Of a stretch of 61,227 nt of DNA, positions 53,058-61,227 are shown in pieces. The stretch is from Paenibacillus sp. 598K. Its GTDB lineage: Bacteria; Bacillota; Bacilli; Paenibacillales; Paenibacillaceae. Every line of letters begins with the position of its first letter. The first letter of the stretch is position 1. The translations under genes were made by a program, and so were the position numbers. Where the stretch lies: assembly GCF_003851045.1 (NCBI RefSeq), contig NZ_BFBX01000010.1, forward strand, positions 1 to 61,227. Direction: 5' to 3'. The notes beneath the pieces were generated by a model that was not told the DNA's origin, made no database searches, and saw only the letters and a list, made by a program, of their open reading frames with translations.

Positions 53058-54233
53058 CTATTGATCCCCACCAATAGGCGGGGCAGTCGATTGCCGCACC
53101 ACGAGCCGGGTGGGCAGCGTCAGCTTTTTGCGCTCCTGCAGCGGGTTGTCGATAATCGAGAGCAGCAGCCTTGCGGCTTCGATGCCGAGCTCGCTCTCCT
53201 GCTGGACGACGCATGTCGGCGGGATGCGGGAGAGCCCGGAATGCTCGAAGTCGTCGCAGAGCACGACAGACAGCTGCTCGGGCACGCGGAGGCCGAGGTT
53301 CGCTGCCGCCTGCAGCGTCGCCAGACCGCTATAGGTCGTAGCGGCGAATACGGCGGTGACGGTTGGGTTTTGCTCCAGAAAAGCCTGGATGCGCAACGTC
53401 ATCCGCTCGAGCTGATCTCCCTGCTGCGCTCGATGCTCCGGCGTCAGCTCCGGGTCCTCCGACTCAAAGCAGGTCAGGCGCGGGCCGAACGGATATTGCT
53501 TGGCGGATAGCGCCCGCTCGTAGCCTGCGATGCGCTCCTCGAGGCTGGTCGTGTTGCGATCGTGGACGACGACGAAGGCAATGTTCCGATGGCCCAGCTC
53601 GATGAGGTGCGAGACCGCTTCATAAGCGCCGCCGATATTGTCCGAGCAGACGCAGTTGGTCTCGACTCCGCGCAAATACCGGTCGATGACGACCACTGGA
53701 AATTTGTTCAGCGTCAGCCGCAATATCTCTTCGTTGTAGGTCTCCCCGTCCACCGGAAAGATCATCACCCCGCGCACGCCCATGCGTACGGAGTCGACGA
53801 GCAATCGACGTTCCAGCTCCTGCTCGTTGCGCGTCGAGCGGACGATCAGCTGATACCCTTGCTCGGCCAGATAATATTCCGCTCCCGTCAGGATGCTCGC
53901 GGACAGGCTGCTCTGGATATGCGGCGTGAGCAGGACGATCAGCTTCATCGTCGACACGCCCGCTTCAGTCGCCTGGACGGGGCTGGAGCGATGCTCCTCG
54001 CCGACAACTTGCGAGATAAAGGAGCCTTTGCCTTGAATGCGGTATACGAGACCTTCCTTCACCAGCTCCGCCATCGCTTTCTTTACGGTAAAGCGGCTGA
54101 CGTTAAATTTCTCGGCCAGCTCCTGCTCCGTGGGCAGTTGGTCATCGGCCTGCCAGTGCAGCTGTTGGATATTGGCCAGGATATAGTCCCGGATCTGTGA
54201 ATAGAGCGGCGTGCGCTTCGTGTTTCGTGTCAT
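53058..54233 (-). CDS. GntR/LacI-type transcriptional repressor (AraR-like)
   Basis: A 391-residue hybrid regulator. The N-terminal GntR winged helix (residues ~8-75: LYSQIRDYILANI, DDQLPTEQELAEKFNVSRFT, GLVYRIQGKGSFIS) is fused to a LacI-type periplasmic-binding-like ligand domain (IVLLTPHIQSSLSASILTGAEYYL, VVVIDRYLRG, VFAATTYSGLATLQAA, ALDDF-like LCDDFEHSGLS). AraR of Bacillus has the same architecture. It sits between two genes whose 5' regions carry GGTAT boxes, the likely operators, so it would repress glycosidases until its sugar ligand is present. Start ATG 54231-54233; the ribosome site is weak. Confidence 0.92.
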   Translation of the reverse strand: MTRNTKRTPLYSQIRDYILANIQQLHWQADDQLPTEQELAEKFNVSRFTVKKAMAELVKEGLVYRIQGKGSFISQVVGEEHRSSPVQATEAGVSTMKLIVLLTPHIQSSLSASILTGAEYYLAEQGYQLIVRSTRNEQELERRLLVDSVRMGVRGVMIFPVDGETYNEEILRLTLNKFPVVVIDRYLRGVETNCVCSDNIGGAYEAVSHLIELGHRNIAFVVVHDRNTTSLEERIAGYERALSAKQYPFGPRLTCFESEDPELTPEHRAQQGDQLERMTLRIQAFLEQNPTVTAVFAATTYSGLATLQAAANLGLRVPEQLSVVLCDDFEHSGLSRIPPTCVVQQESELGIEAARLLLSIIDNPLQERKKLTLPTRLVVRQSTAPPIGGDQ

Positions 54234-54306
54234 TCGCAGGATTCAACTCCAGTTCGTTATCATTAGGTCCCATTTTACCACAATCGGTCGGACAAAACAC
54301 ATAAAT

Positions 54307-54459
54307 ATACCAATATACAACCTTTAGACCTTCGCAATCCGGATTCCATCCCTTTTGCGATCGTTCAAAAAGTTAAGCTTTACAACGGGATTGAATTATA
54401 ATATATTTACTCGTGAGAAAGGTATCTAAATATGAATAATTGGTATATAGGTATCTAAA
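54307..54459. promoter_or_regulatory. Intergenic operator boxes and promoter of the GH38/permease operon
   Basis: A perfect -10 TATAAT (54397-54402) precedes the alpha-mannosidase gene, with no good -35. Past the expected start are two identical GGTATCTAAA boxes (54421-54430 and 54450-54459) with another GGTAT at 54442-54446; an inverted ATACC lies at 54307-54311 near the regulator side. This is a road-block arrangement like that of the propeller hydrolase gene. Confidence 0.6.
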
Positions 54460-54483
54460 AGAAACTTTGTGGGAGTGAATCCA

Positions 54484-57339
54484 ATGACATCCACCCTGGA
54501 GCGCCGACTGAGAGATCTGCTTGGTCCGGAACCCAAGAGCTACTGGGAAGAGAAAATTACGGAGAAATACGGCTACTGGGGCGGGCGCATGCTGGCGCAG
54601 CTCAGCTTTGCCTACGAAATGTCCAAGGTAAACGAAGGCAAATATGACGGGGCTATCGAGAAAGCGCTTACGAATGTGGAGGCGCAGCTAGCCGCAGAGG
54701 GAGTCATCAGCAAGTCGATCGTGCTGGAGACGGAAGCTCAATTGCAGGAGCTTGCGGAGCAGGCCAAAAGCTACGAGGTGCTGTGTGTCGCGCATGCGCA
54801 TATCGACATGAACTGGATGTGGTCGTGGGACGAGACGGTCGCTGTCACGCTCGATACGTTCCGGACGATGCTGAACCTGATGGATGAATACCCGACGTTC
54901 ACCTTCTCGCAGTCTCAGGCGTCGATTTATCGAATCGTCGAGCAATTCGCGCCAGCCATGCTGGCGGAGATCAAGCAAAGAGTGAAGGAAGGACGTTGGG
55001 AGGTGACGGCCTCTCACTGGGTGGAAGCGGACAAAAATATGCCGAGCGGCGAAAGCCTCTCCCGCCATATGCTTTATGCCAAACGTTACCTGGCGGAGCT
55101 GTTCGAGTTGGACATCGACAGTCTGAACATCGACTTTGAGCCGGATACGTTCGGCCACAGTCTCAACGTGCCGGAGATTCTCGCCAACGGGGGCGTCAAG
55201 TTTTTCTACCACTGCCGGGGCAATGAGGCGCCGATTTTCTACCATTGGGAAGCGCCTTCAGGCCAGTCCGTACTCGTCTATCGCGAGCCCACCTGGTACA
55301 ACGACAATATTCAGTCTTCGCTCGGCACCTATGTGCCGGACATTTGTCGTCAGACCGGACTGAACACCTACCTGAAGGTGTATGGCGTCGGCGATCATGG
55401 CGGCGGCCCGACGAGGCGCGACCTCGAGCGGCTGATCGATATGAACGACTGGCCGATCTATCCGCGTCTGCGATTCGGGACGTATCGCGAGTTTTTTGCC
55501 CTGGCGGAGAAGGTGGCGGATCGCTTCCCTGTCGTCAGAGGAGAGCAGAACTTCGTATTCACTGGCTGCTACACCTCGCAGTCGCGGATCAAGACGGCGA
55601 ATCGGATGGGCGAAGCTGCGTTGAACGAAGCGGAAGCGTTCAACGCCGTGGCCAGCGTCGAGGCGAACGCCGTCTATCCGGGCGAAGCGTATGAGGAAGC
55701 CTGGCGCAATGTGCTGTTTAATCAATTTCACGACATCCTGCCGGGCTCTGGCGTCATCGAGACGCGTGAGCATGCGCTAGGGCTGTTCCAGCAGACGATG
55801 GCGATCGCCAATACGAATCGCAAGCTGGCGATGGAGCAGCTCGCAGCCGGGATCGATACATCGGCTTTGACAGGCGACGGCGATCGGCTGACGGTGTCAG
55901 AGGGGGCGGGGGCCGGCTACGGCTCGCGGACATTCCAGATTACCCAGGTCGAGCGGGGACGCGGCAATACCCGGATCGTGCATCTGTTCAACCCTTCTGT
56001 CCATGCGCGCGAGGAGGTTGTCGAGATCGTGCTGTGGGACTGGAAGAGCCCGATCAAGGAGCTGGCGGTACGCGATAGCGCAGGGCAACCGGCGCCGTAC
56101 CAGGTGATCGACCAAGGGTACAATGTGTACTGGGGACATGATTATATCCGCATCCTTGCGTTCGCCAAGGCTCCGGCGTGTGGCTATGCCACTTATACGA
56201 TCTCCGAGGGGGATGCAACGGTCGGGCCGTACCAGGCGACGGAGCCGCGCATCGATCTCGAGGATACGTATGTGCTGGAGAATGAACGGCTGCAGGTCGT
56301 GTTCGATACGCGCAATGGTACCGTCCGCTCGCTCCTCAACAAGGAGACGGGCGAGCAGCTCATCGATCCGGCAAAGCCGGCCGGTATGTTCCGGCTCATC
56401 CAGGAGGACCCCGAGCGGGCGATGACCTCCTGGCGAGTCGGTCGCTATATGGAGGTCGAGAGCCTGCATGATCGTGCGGTCAAGATCAAAAAAGGCGTCT
56501 GGGGGCCGCTGCGGCAAACCGTACATCTGGAATTCCGCTTTGGTCAGTCGCTCTTGCGAGCTTACATCTCGCTCGATCACGGCAGTCCGTTCCTGAGATA
56601 CGATCTGGAATGCGACTGGCATGAGATCGGCCGGCCGGGCGACAGCGTACCGCAGTTGAACTTCTATTGGCCGCTTGCCGCTGCGATCAAGAGCTATCAG
56701 TACGATGTTCCTTACGGGATCATCGAGCGCGAGCCGCTGGCGCACGATGTGCCCGGCAACAGCTTTATGCTCGCCGTTCCGACCGACGAGTCGGCCGCAT
56801 CCTCTGTCATGCTCGTTACGAATAACAAGTATGGCTTCCGCGGCACGGACGATTCGCTCGCGGTCGCATTGATCCGCAGCTCCTACGATCCCGATCTGCA
56901 CCCGGAGCTGGGCAATCATCACCGCGCTTCCTTTGCGATCGGCGTGCTGCCGGCAGGTCAGCGAGCCTGCGAACGGATCGAGACGGCTTATCGGTTCAAC
57001 CATCCGCTGAGCGTGCTGTCCGGCACGGCCCATGCGGGGGGACGCTCGCTCGATGCCAGCTTCCTCGAGCTGGTGGGCGGCACAGCGGCGGTATCCGGCT
57101 TGAAGATGCCGGAGGAGGCGGAGGGCGGCAAGGTGTGGATCATCCGTCTGTACGAGACTGAGGGAGCGCCGACGACCGTCCGCCTGCGGGTGGCTGCTGC
57201 GGTGACGGAGGCCTGGTTCGTCGACACGCTGGAGCGCAGGCTGCCGGACGGCGGAGCGGTGCGGCTGGAGGAGACGGGGATCATCGCTTTTGAATTGCCG
57301 GCCTACGCCGCTGCAGCGGTCCGGCTGCAGTTTGGGTGA
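54484..57339 (+). CDS. GH38 family alpha-mannosidase
   Basis: A 951-residue GH38 enzyme of the longer type. Metal motif HAHIDMNWMWSWDE (His106, Asp108), nucleophile segment NIDFEPDTFGHSLN (Asp221) and NQFHDILPGSGV are intact, followed by the C-terminal beta domains. No signal peptide, so it trims imported mannosides in the cytoplasm. ATG 54484 has GGGAG eight bases upstream; in-frame GTGs at 54469 and 54475 overlap that site. Its subtype differs clearly from the 25758 enzyme (HIDMNWMW versus THWDREWY). It leads an operon with two permeases and a binding protein. Confidence 0.95.
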   Translation: MTSTLERRLRDLLGPEPKSYWEEKITEKYGYWGGRMLAQLSFAYEMSKVNEGKYDGAIEKALTNVEAQLAAEGVISKSIVLETEAQLQELAEQAKSYEVLCVAHAHIDMNWMWSWDETVAVTLDTFRTMLNLMDEYPTFTFSQSQASIYRIVEQFAPAMLAEIKQRVKEGRWEVTASHWVEADKNMPSGESLSRHMLYAKRYLAELFELDIDSLNIDFEPDTFGHSLNVPEILANGGVKFFYHCRGNEAPIFYHWEAPSGQSVLVYREPTWYNDNIQSSLGTYVPDICRQTGLNTYLKVYGVGDHGGGPTRRDLERLIDMNDWPIYPRLRFGTYREFFALAEKVADRFPVVRGEQNFVFTGCYTSQSRIKTANRMGEAALNEAEAFNAVASVEANAVYPGEAYEEAWRNVLFNQFHDILPGSGVIETREHALGLFQQTMAIANTNRKLAMEQLAAGIDTSALTGDGDRLTVSEGAGAGYGSRTFQITQVERGRGNTRIVHLFNPSVHAREEVVEIVLWDWKSPIKELAVRDSAGQPAPYQVIDQGYNVYWGHDYIRILAFAKAPACGYATYTISEGDATVGPYQATEPRIDLEDTYVLENERLQVVFDTRNGTVRSLLNKETGEQLIDPAKPAGMFRLIQEDPERAMTSWRVGRYMEVESLHDRAVKIKKGVWGPLRQTVHLEFRFGQSLLRAYISLDHGSPFLRYDLECDWHEIGRPGDSVPQLNFYWPLAAAIKSYQYDVPYGIIEREPLAHDVPGNSFMLAVPTDESAASSVMLVTNNKYGFRGTDDSLAVALIRSSYDPDLHPELGNHHRASFAIGVLPAGQRACERIETAYRFNHPLSVLSGTAHAGGRSLDASFLELVGGTAAVSGLKMPEEAEGGKVWIIRLYETEGAPTTVRLRVAAAVTEAWFVDTLERRLPDGGAVRLEETGIIAFELPAYAAAAVRLQFG

Positions 57340-57356
57340 AGGCAGGATAACCCATA

Positions 57357-58331
57357 ATGAAAAAAAAGGGGGGGACTTCTCTGAGCATCCATGTACCCGA
57401 AGCGAACGAACGGCAGCTGCGGTCGACGAAAAAAAAGCTTTTCACACGTGTGTGGGAGGCTCGCTTCATCTACCTGCTGATCGTTCCGACGATAGTGTAC
57501 TTCATCATCTTTGCCTATCTCCCGTTTGTAGGTTTGCAGATTGCATTCAAGGATTTTCAGATCTTCAAGGGCATGTGGGAAAGCCCGTGGGTCGGCTGGA
57601 AAAACTTCGTCGATGTGTTCGAATCGGCAAAGCTGCCCCAGGTGACGATGAATACGATCGCCATCAGTCTGTACCGGCTGGCATTCGGATTCCCGGTGCC
57701 GATCCTGTTCGCGCTGCTGCTCAATGAAGTCCGGGTGCTGTGGTTCAAGCGGACCATTCAGACCGTCACGTATTTTCCGCATTTCCTGTCATGGGTCGTG
57801 TTTTCGGGCATCGTCTTTAATCTGCTCGGACCGCTCGGCATCGTCAATCTGGTGTTGACGAACCTTGGCTTTGCGCCGATCAATTTCCTGACGATGCCGG
57901 AGTATTTCCGCTCCATCCTGGTCGCGACCGGGATCGCCAAGGAATTCGGCTGGGGCGCGATCATCTACCTCGCTGCGCTCTCGGGCATCGATCCCCAGCA
58001 GTACGAGGCGGCCAAGATCGACGGCGCCGGCAAGCTGCGGCAGATCTGGCACGTCACGCTGCCAGGCATCCGATCGGTGATCGCGCTGATGCTCGTCCTG
58101 TCGCTGGGCGGCATCCTCGACGCCGGGTTCGATCAGGTGTTCATGATGTACAACGGCGCGGTCATGGGCGTCGCAGATATTATCGACACCTATGTGTACC
58201 GTCTGGGGCTGGAGGACGCGCAGTATGAGATGGCGACCGTGTTCGGCTTGCTCAAAGGCATCATCGGCTTCACGCTGATCGTCACAGCCAATGCGATCAT
58301 TCGCAGATTGGGGGAGAAGTCGCTATGGTAA
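57357..58331 (+). CDS. Sugar ABC transporter permease (LplB type)
   Basis: A 324-residue permease with the first helix IYLLIVPTIVYFIIFAYLPF, the phrase AFKDFQIFKGMWESPWVGW, and EAA loop QYEAAKIDGAGKLRQIWHVT. It starts at ATG 57357, 17 bases after the mannosidase stop; the ribosome site is weak. The next codons run through A8G7, followed six bases later by an in-frame CTG at 57381 that could be an alternative start behind a G-rich site. It overlaps the next permease by seven bases. Confidence 0.9.
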   Translation: MKKKGGTSLSIHVPEANERQLRSTKKKLFTRVWEARFIYLLIVPTIVYFIIFAYLPFVGLQIAFKDFQIFKGMWESPWVGWKNFVDVFESAKLPQVTMNTIAISLYRLAFGFPVPILFALLLNEVRVLWFKRTIQTVTYFPHFLSWVVFSGIVFNLLGPLGIVNLVLTNLGFAPINFLTMPEYFRSILVATGIAKEFGWGAIIYLAALSGIDPQQYEAAKIDGAGKLRQIWHVTLPGIRSVIALMLVLSLGGILDAGFDQVFMMYNGAVMGVADIIDTYVYRLGLEDAQYEMATVFGLLKGIIGFTLIVTANAIIRRLGEKSLW

Positions 58332-59278
58332 CTGGCTCTAATCCGGACAACACGTCCTTCGATAATGATCCTCGCGTATCGCTGGCCGGTACGAGGCGGC
58401 TGGACCGCAATCCGTGGTGGGCGCAGACGATCATCCATGCGATTTTGATCGGGCTTGGGCTGATTACGCTGCTGCCGATGGTCAATGTGCTCGCCGTTTC
58501 CTTGAGTGAAGGGCACGCGATTACCCAAAATCCGCTGATGCTGCTGCCGCACGATTTTACGCTGGAGGCGTACAACTATATTTTTGGCACGCAGGTGCTG
58601 CTCAGATCGTTTGCTATTACAGTGTACGTCACTGTGTTCGGCACCTTCCTGAACCTCGCATTCACGATTACAGGCGCCTATGGCCTCTCGAAGACGCACA
58701 TTCCCGGCTACAAGCTGCTCATGTGGATGATCGTCATCCCGATGCTGTTCGGGGCGGGACTGATCCCCTTCTATCTGCTGCTGAAGAGCCTGCATATGCT
58801 CAATACGCTCTGGGTATTGATCATTCCCGGGCTGGTCGCGCCGTTCAACCTGATATTGATGCGCAACTTCTTCTGGAACATCCCGGAGAGTCTGGAGGAG
58901 TCGGCGCGTCTCGACGGAGCCTCCGAGCTCCAGGTGTTGTGGAAGCTGATTATCCCGCTGTCCAAGCCGGTCATTGCGACGATCGGGCTGTTTTACGCAG
59001 TGGGGCACTGGAATGACTTTTTCTCCGGACTGTTCTTCATCAGCGACAATTCGAAGTGGCCCCTGCAGGTCGTCATGCGCTCGATCATCATCGATCAGAA
59101 CATGATGAACATGGGCGGCGGCGGGATGCGGCCGGGCGATGCGGGCAAGATCGTCGTCAGCCAGCAGAACATCAAGGCGGCGACCATCATCTTTGCGATT
59201 GTGCCGATCTTGATCGTCTATCCGTTCCTGCAAAAATATTTTGTCAAGGGCATTATGCTGGGTTCCGTGAAAGGCTGA
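58325..59278 (+). CDS. Sugar ABC transporter permease (YtcP type)
   Basis: A 317-residue permease with helix IHAILIGLGLITLLPMVNVL, the VSLSEGHAI phrase, an EAA loop (LEESARLDGASELQVLWKLI) and the C-terminus QKYFVKGIMLGSVKG. GGGGGAG lies upstream of the ATG. Partner of the preceding permease and the following binding protein; no ATPase is encoded here. Confidence 0.93.
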   Translation: MVTGSNPDNTSFDNDPRVSLAGTRRLDRNPWWAQTIIHAILIGLGLITLLPMVNVLAVSLSEGHAITQNPLMLLPHDFTLEAYNYIFGTQVLLRSFAITVYVTVFGTFLNLAFTITGAYGLSKTHIPGYKLLMWMIVIPMLFGAGLIPFYLLLKSLHMLNTLWVLIIPGLVAPFNLILMRNFFWNIPESLEESARLDGASELQVLWKLIIPLSKPVIATIGLFYAVGHWNDFFSGLFFISDNSKWPLQVVMRSIIIDQNMMNMGGGGMRPGDAGKIVVSQQNIKAATIIFAIVPILIVYPFLQKYFVKGIMLGSVKG

Positions 59279-59339
59279 GTATGTTGAAGTTTCCCTGACG
59301 GGAATTTTCATAAAACCAAATAAACGGGGTGTGCGAACG

Positions 59340-60950
59340 ATGAAAAACAGACAAATGGCCCTTGGCGCGTTGGCGCTGCTGCTGCTGGCAACGACGGCGC
59401 TCGGCTGCTCCGGCAACAACGGCAAAGCAGGTACGAACAAGACAGGGGAGGGCAACACTCCGGCAGAAAGCGCCGAGGAGGGCGCCAAGCCGGAGATGAT
59501 CAAGTTCTCCTATCTGCGTCCGACCTGGGGACCGGCGACGTATGCCAAAGGCGGGGCGTATGAGAAGGAGCTGTTCAAGCAGGCGAATGCGGAAATTGAA
59601 GTCAGCATCATCCCTGTCATCGACTTCGATGCCAAGATCAACACGATACTGGCCGGCGGCGATCTGCCAGATGTGCTGTGGGCGAACGGTCCCTTGATGG
59701 AGCGGGATCGGAACTTGCAGGAGCAAGGGGCGTTCCTGCCCATCGAGGAGTATCTGGACAAGTATCCGGCGGTAAAGGACGCTGTGCCGGACGGGATCTG
59801 GGAGCAGCTGCGGGCGGCGGACGGCCATCTTTATTTTATACCGAATCTGATCTACCCGATTACTCCAGCTCCTATCATGTACCGCCAGGACTGGTTCGAA
59901 AAGCTGGGTATCGCCGAGCCGACAACTGTGGATGAGCTGGTGGCTGCGCTGGAGGTCATCAAAAACAGCGATCCGGATGGCAACGGCAAAAACGACACGA
60001 TCCCGCTGACGGCCGGCTACGAATGGTCGTTCAAGGATTTGGCGACCGCATGGGAGGTGTCGATGAACGGCTGGACGCCGGACCCAAGCGACGAGAGCCG
60101 GATCATTCCATCGATCGCTAACGAGAAGAATATCGATTTCTTCGTCTGGCTGCAGAGCTTGTACGGCAAAGGGCTGCTCGATCCGGAATTCAAGCTGAAC
60201 AAGGAGCCGAATTTCGCCGAGGACAAATTCAACGCAGGGATGGCCGCGGTCATCGCCACGCCTTGGGTCAGCTACATCGAGAAGGTCACGAAGCTGCAGA
60301 AGCTTGACCCGAATGCCAAGGTCGGCATCATGTCGCCGCTCGCCGGTCCGGACGGCACGCCAGGCGGGACGCGCTCGGTATTTCCGGTGGACCGAGGCTT
60401 CTACATCTCCGCCAAGGCCAAGGACCCCGACGGTATCTTCCGTTATCTGAATTGGACGCTGACGGAGGGCTCGGACTTCCGCCGATATGGGGTGGAGGGC
60501 AAAACCTACAACGTGGTCGACGGCAAAAAAGTTGTGATCCCGAACGAGCAGCGCGAAGCGGACTACAAGGGCGAGCAAATCGAGCCGCTGCGCTTCCTGG
60601 ATCCGATCAGCGAGAAGCTGGACTGGGATAGCTTGCAGTTGGACTACGAGGGTGCAGGCGTCGGCGAAAGCTTCGAGTATGTGAAGGGCAAGTTCGAGGA
60701 ATACGCAAAAATCGACTATCCGGATTGGCGGGATTATACGATCGCCTCGCCAGCCGATGCCGAGCTCGGCGCAAGGCTGTGGAACGACTATATGCAGCCA
60801 GTCGTGGACAGCGCCATTATCAGCAAAGCCGCAACCAAGCAATCTTGGCTCGATGCGCTGCAAAAATGGAGCGAAGCTGGCGGTCAGAAAATTATCGATG
60901 AAGTGAACGAGCTGCAGACGAATAAGAACAAGCCTGACTATGTGAACTAG
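59340..60950 (+). CDS. Extracellular solute-binding lipoprotein (sugar type)
   Basis: A 536-residue lipoprotein with signal MKNRQMALGALALLLL and lipobox ALGC (Cys23), then a Gly/Asn/Lys tether. Family segments include INTILAGGDLPDVLW and the calcium-loop-like SDPDGNGKNDTIPL. ATG 59340 is used because GGGGTG is nine bases upstream; a GTG three codons earlier overlaps that site. It is the receptor for the permease pair just upstream, in the order permease-permease-receptor. Confidence 0.93.
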   Translation: MKNRQMALGALALLLLATTALGCSGNNGKAGTNKTGEGNTPAESAEEGAKPEMIKFSYLRPTWGPATYAKGGAYEKELFKQANAEIEVSIIPVIDFDAKINTILAGGDLPDVLWANGPLMERDRNLQEQGAFLPIEEYLDKYPAVKDAVPDGIWEQLRAADGHLYFIPNLIYPITPAPIMYRQDWFEKLGIAEPTTVDELVAALEVIKNSDPDGNGKNDTIPLTAGYEWSFKDLATAWEVSMNGWTPDPSDESRIIPSIANEKNIDFFVWLQSLYGKGLLDPEFKLNKEPNFAEDKFNAGMAAVIATPWVSYIEKVTKLQKLDPNAKVGIMSPLAGPDGTPGGTRSVFPVDRGFYISAKAKDPDGIFRYLNWTLTEGSDFRRYGVEGKTYNVVDGKKVVIPNEQREADYKGEQIEPLRFLDPISEKLDWDSLQLDYEGAGVGESFEYVKGKFEEYAKIDYPDWRDYTIASPADAELGARLWNDYMQPVVDSAIISKAATKQSWLDALQKWSEAGGQKIIDEVNELQTNKNKPDYVN

Positions 60951-60972
60951 CAGCTATCGCAGGAGAGCCGGG

Positions 60973-61018
60973 AAAGAGCAGGGCGAAGGGGGAACCGTTT
61001 GACCTGCTCTTTCTTTCA
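60973..61018 (+). terminator. Terminator after the binding-protein gene
   Basis: A 10-bp stem AAAGAGCAGG/CCTGCTCTTT (60973-60982 with 61003-61012) is followed by a T-rich tail. It ends or attenuates the GH38/permease/binding-protein operon before the last gene. Confidence 0.8.
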
Positions 61019-61025
61019 TTACGAA

Positions 61026-61040
61026 TGGTTGCGCTTTCAA
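61026..61040 (-). promoter_or_regulatory. cre site (CcpA binding) before the last gene
   Basis: On the minus strand TTGAAAGCGCAACCA matches the consensus WTGNAANCGNWWNCA at every position. It lies 17 bases before the start at 61058, between the terminator and the Shine-Dalgarno AAGGAAGGG. CcpA bound here would act as a road-block, placing the secreted protein under carbon catabolite repression. Confidence 0.7.
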
Positions 61041-61057
61041 ATAAAGGAAGGGATGGG

Positions 61058-61227
61058 ATGATGATGGACAATAGGATGAGAAAGCTGCGCCGCAAGGGTT
61101 GGCGTCTGGCTATGGCGTATGTGCTGGTGCTGACCCTGATCACGAGCGGATGGGGGATGCTGGCTTGGCCTGAGCAGGCGGAGGCCGCTGCGACTGCGCC
61201 GACCGTCACGCTCGATACGGCCGACTC
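61058..61227 (+). CDS. Secreted protein, 3' end cut by the window edge
   Basis: Fifty-six residues are visible: three Met codons, a basic stretch (MRKLRRKGWRL), a hydrophobic core (VLVLTLITSGWGML) and an AEA-type signal peptidase I site before TAPTVTLDTAD. The protein is therefore exported rather than lipidated. The Shine-Dalgarno AAGGAAGGG favours ATG 61058 or 61061. Gene position after a sugar importer and the cre site suggest an extracellular carbohydrate-active or surface protein; no domain is visible yet. Confidence 0.75.
   Translation, partial: MMMDNRMRKLRRKGWRLAMAYVLVLTLITSGWGMLAWPEQAEAAATAPTVTLDTAD

Noticed and set aside
54366..54384. cre-like AGTTAAGCTTTACAA before the GH38 gene
   Set aside because: Central CG and flanking bases do not fit the consensus; at least three mismatches.
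59253..60863. 536-codon open frame on the minus strand opposite the binding protein
   Set aside because: It mirrors the codons of a clear lipoprotein gene, has no ribosome site and gives a Gln/Arg/His-rich protein without family motifs.
1..61227. tRNA/rRNA genes, CRISPR arrays, insertion sequences or replication origins
   Set aside because: None recognised on either strand: no regularly spaced short repeats, transposase motifs or cloverleaf sequences were seen.

Overview
The window looks like a chromosomal segment from a GC-rich Gram-positive soil bacterium of the Paenibacillus/Cohnella type. The evidence is an S-layer-homology surface protein, three lipoprotein solute-binding proteins, importers of the LplB/YtcP type without their own ATPase, a membrane-anchored AraC regulator, strong Shine-Dalgarno sites with several TTG starts, and candidate CcpA (cre) sites. 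No tRNA, rRNA, transposase, phage integrase or CRISPR array is visible. No gene-free stretch exceeds 300 bases. Long reverse-strand frames opposite real genes are GC-rich shadows.

Layout. (1) 1-3615: 3' part of a large SLH surface protein, ending in a strong terminator. (2) 3852-18925: a PucR-type regulator on the minus strand, divergent from an operon holding a UroD-like protein, a complete Opp/Dpp-type peptide importer, an M20 hydrolase, an imidazolonepropionase-like amidohydrolase and hydantoinase/oxoprolinase subunits HyuA and HyuB. It reads as uptake and opening of a small peptide-like, cyclic amide or ureide substrate. (3) 18946-21489: a TetR regulator and a small membrane protein share a divergent promoter with a palindromic operator; next is a stand-alone MetE-core protein whose promoter overlaps a 17-bp palindrome. 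(4) 21591-29388: an AraC regulator divergent from two Gfo/Idh/MocA oxidoreductases, a TIM-barrel isomerase, a GH38 alpha-mannosidase that appears to start at AUA, and a nitrilase-family amidase. (5) 29455-51270: a membrane AraC regulator divergent from one very long same-strand run of 17 genes: sugar importer (binding protein plus two permeases), tailspike-like beta-helix protein, five Gfo/Idh/MocA proteins, an enolase-superfamily enzyme, a D-threonine-aldolase-like PLP enzyme, M20 and M81 hydrolases, an SDR, a fumarylacetoacetate-hydrolase-family enzyme, RidA and a class III aminotransferase. (6) 51337-60950: a GH32/43-like protein (minus strand), a GntR/LacI-type regulator (minus strand), a second GH38 alpha-mannosidase, two permeases and a third binding lipoprotein. 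The right edge cuts a secreted protein preceded by a perfect cre site.

How the genes work together (inference). Blocks 4 to 6 look like glycan or glycoconjugate catabolism with import by ATPase-less systems, probably energised by a shared MsmX-like ATPase elsewhere. The seven Gfo/Idh/MocA proteins with TIM-barrel and enolase-type partners suggest oxidative, keto-sugar chemistry instead of simple hydrolysis. In block 5 the PLP enzyme, RidA, aminotransferase, M20, M81 and FAH-family enzymes imply that the substrate also carries an amino-acid or amide part. That 17-gene operon is the best candidate for an undescribed pathway. Substrates cannot be read from sequence alone.
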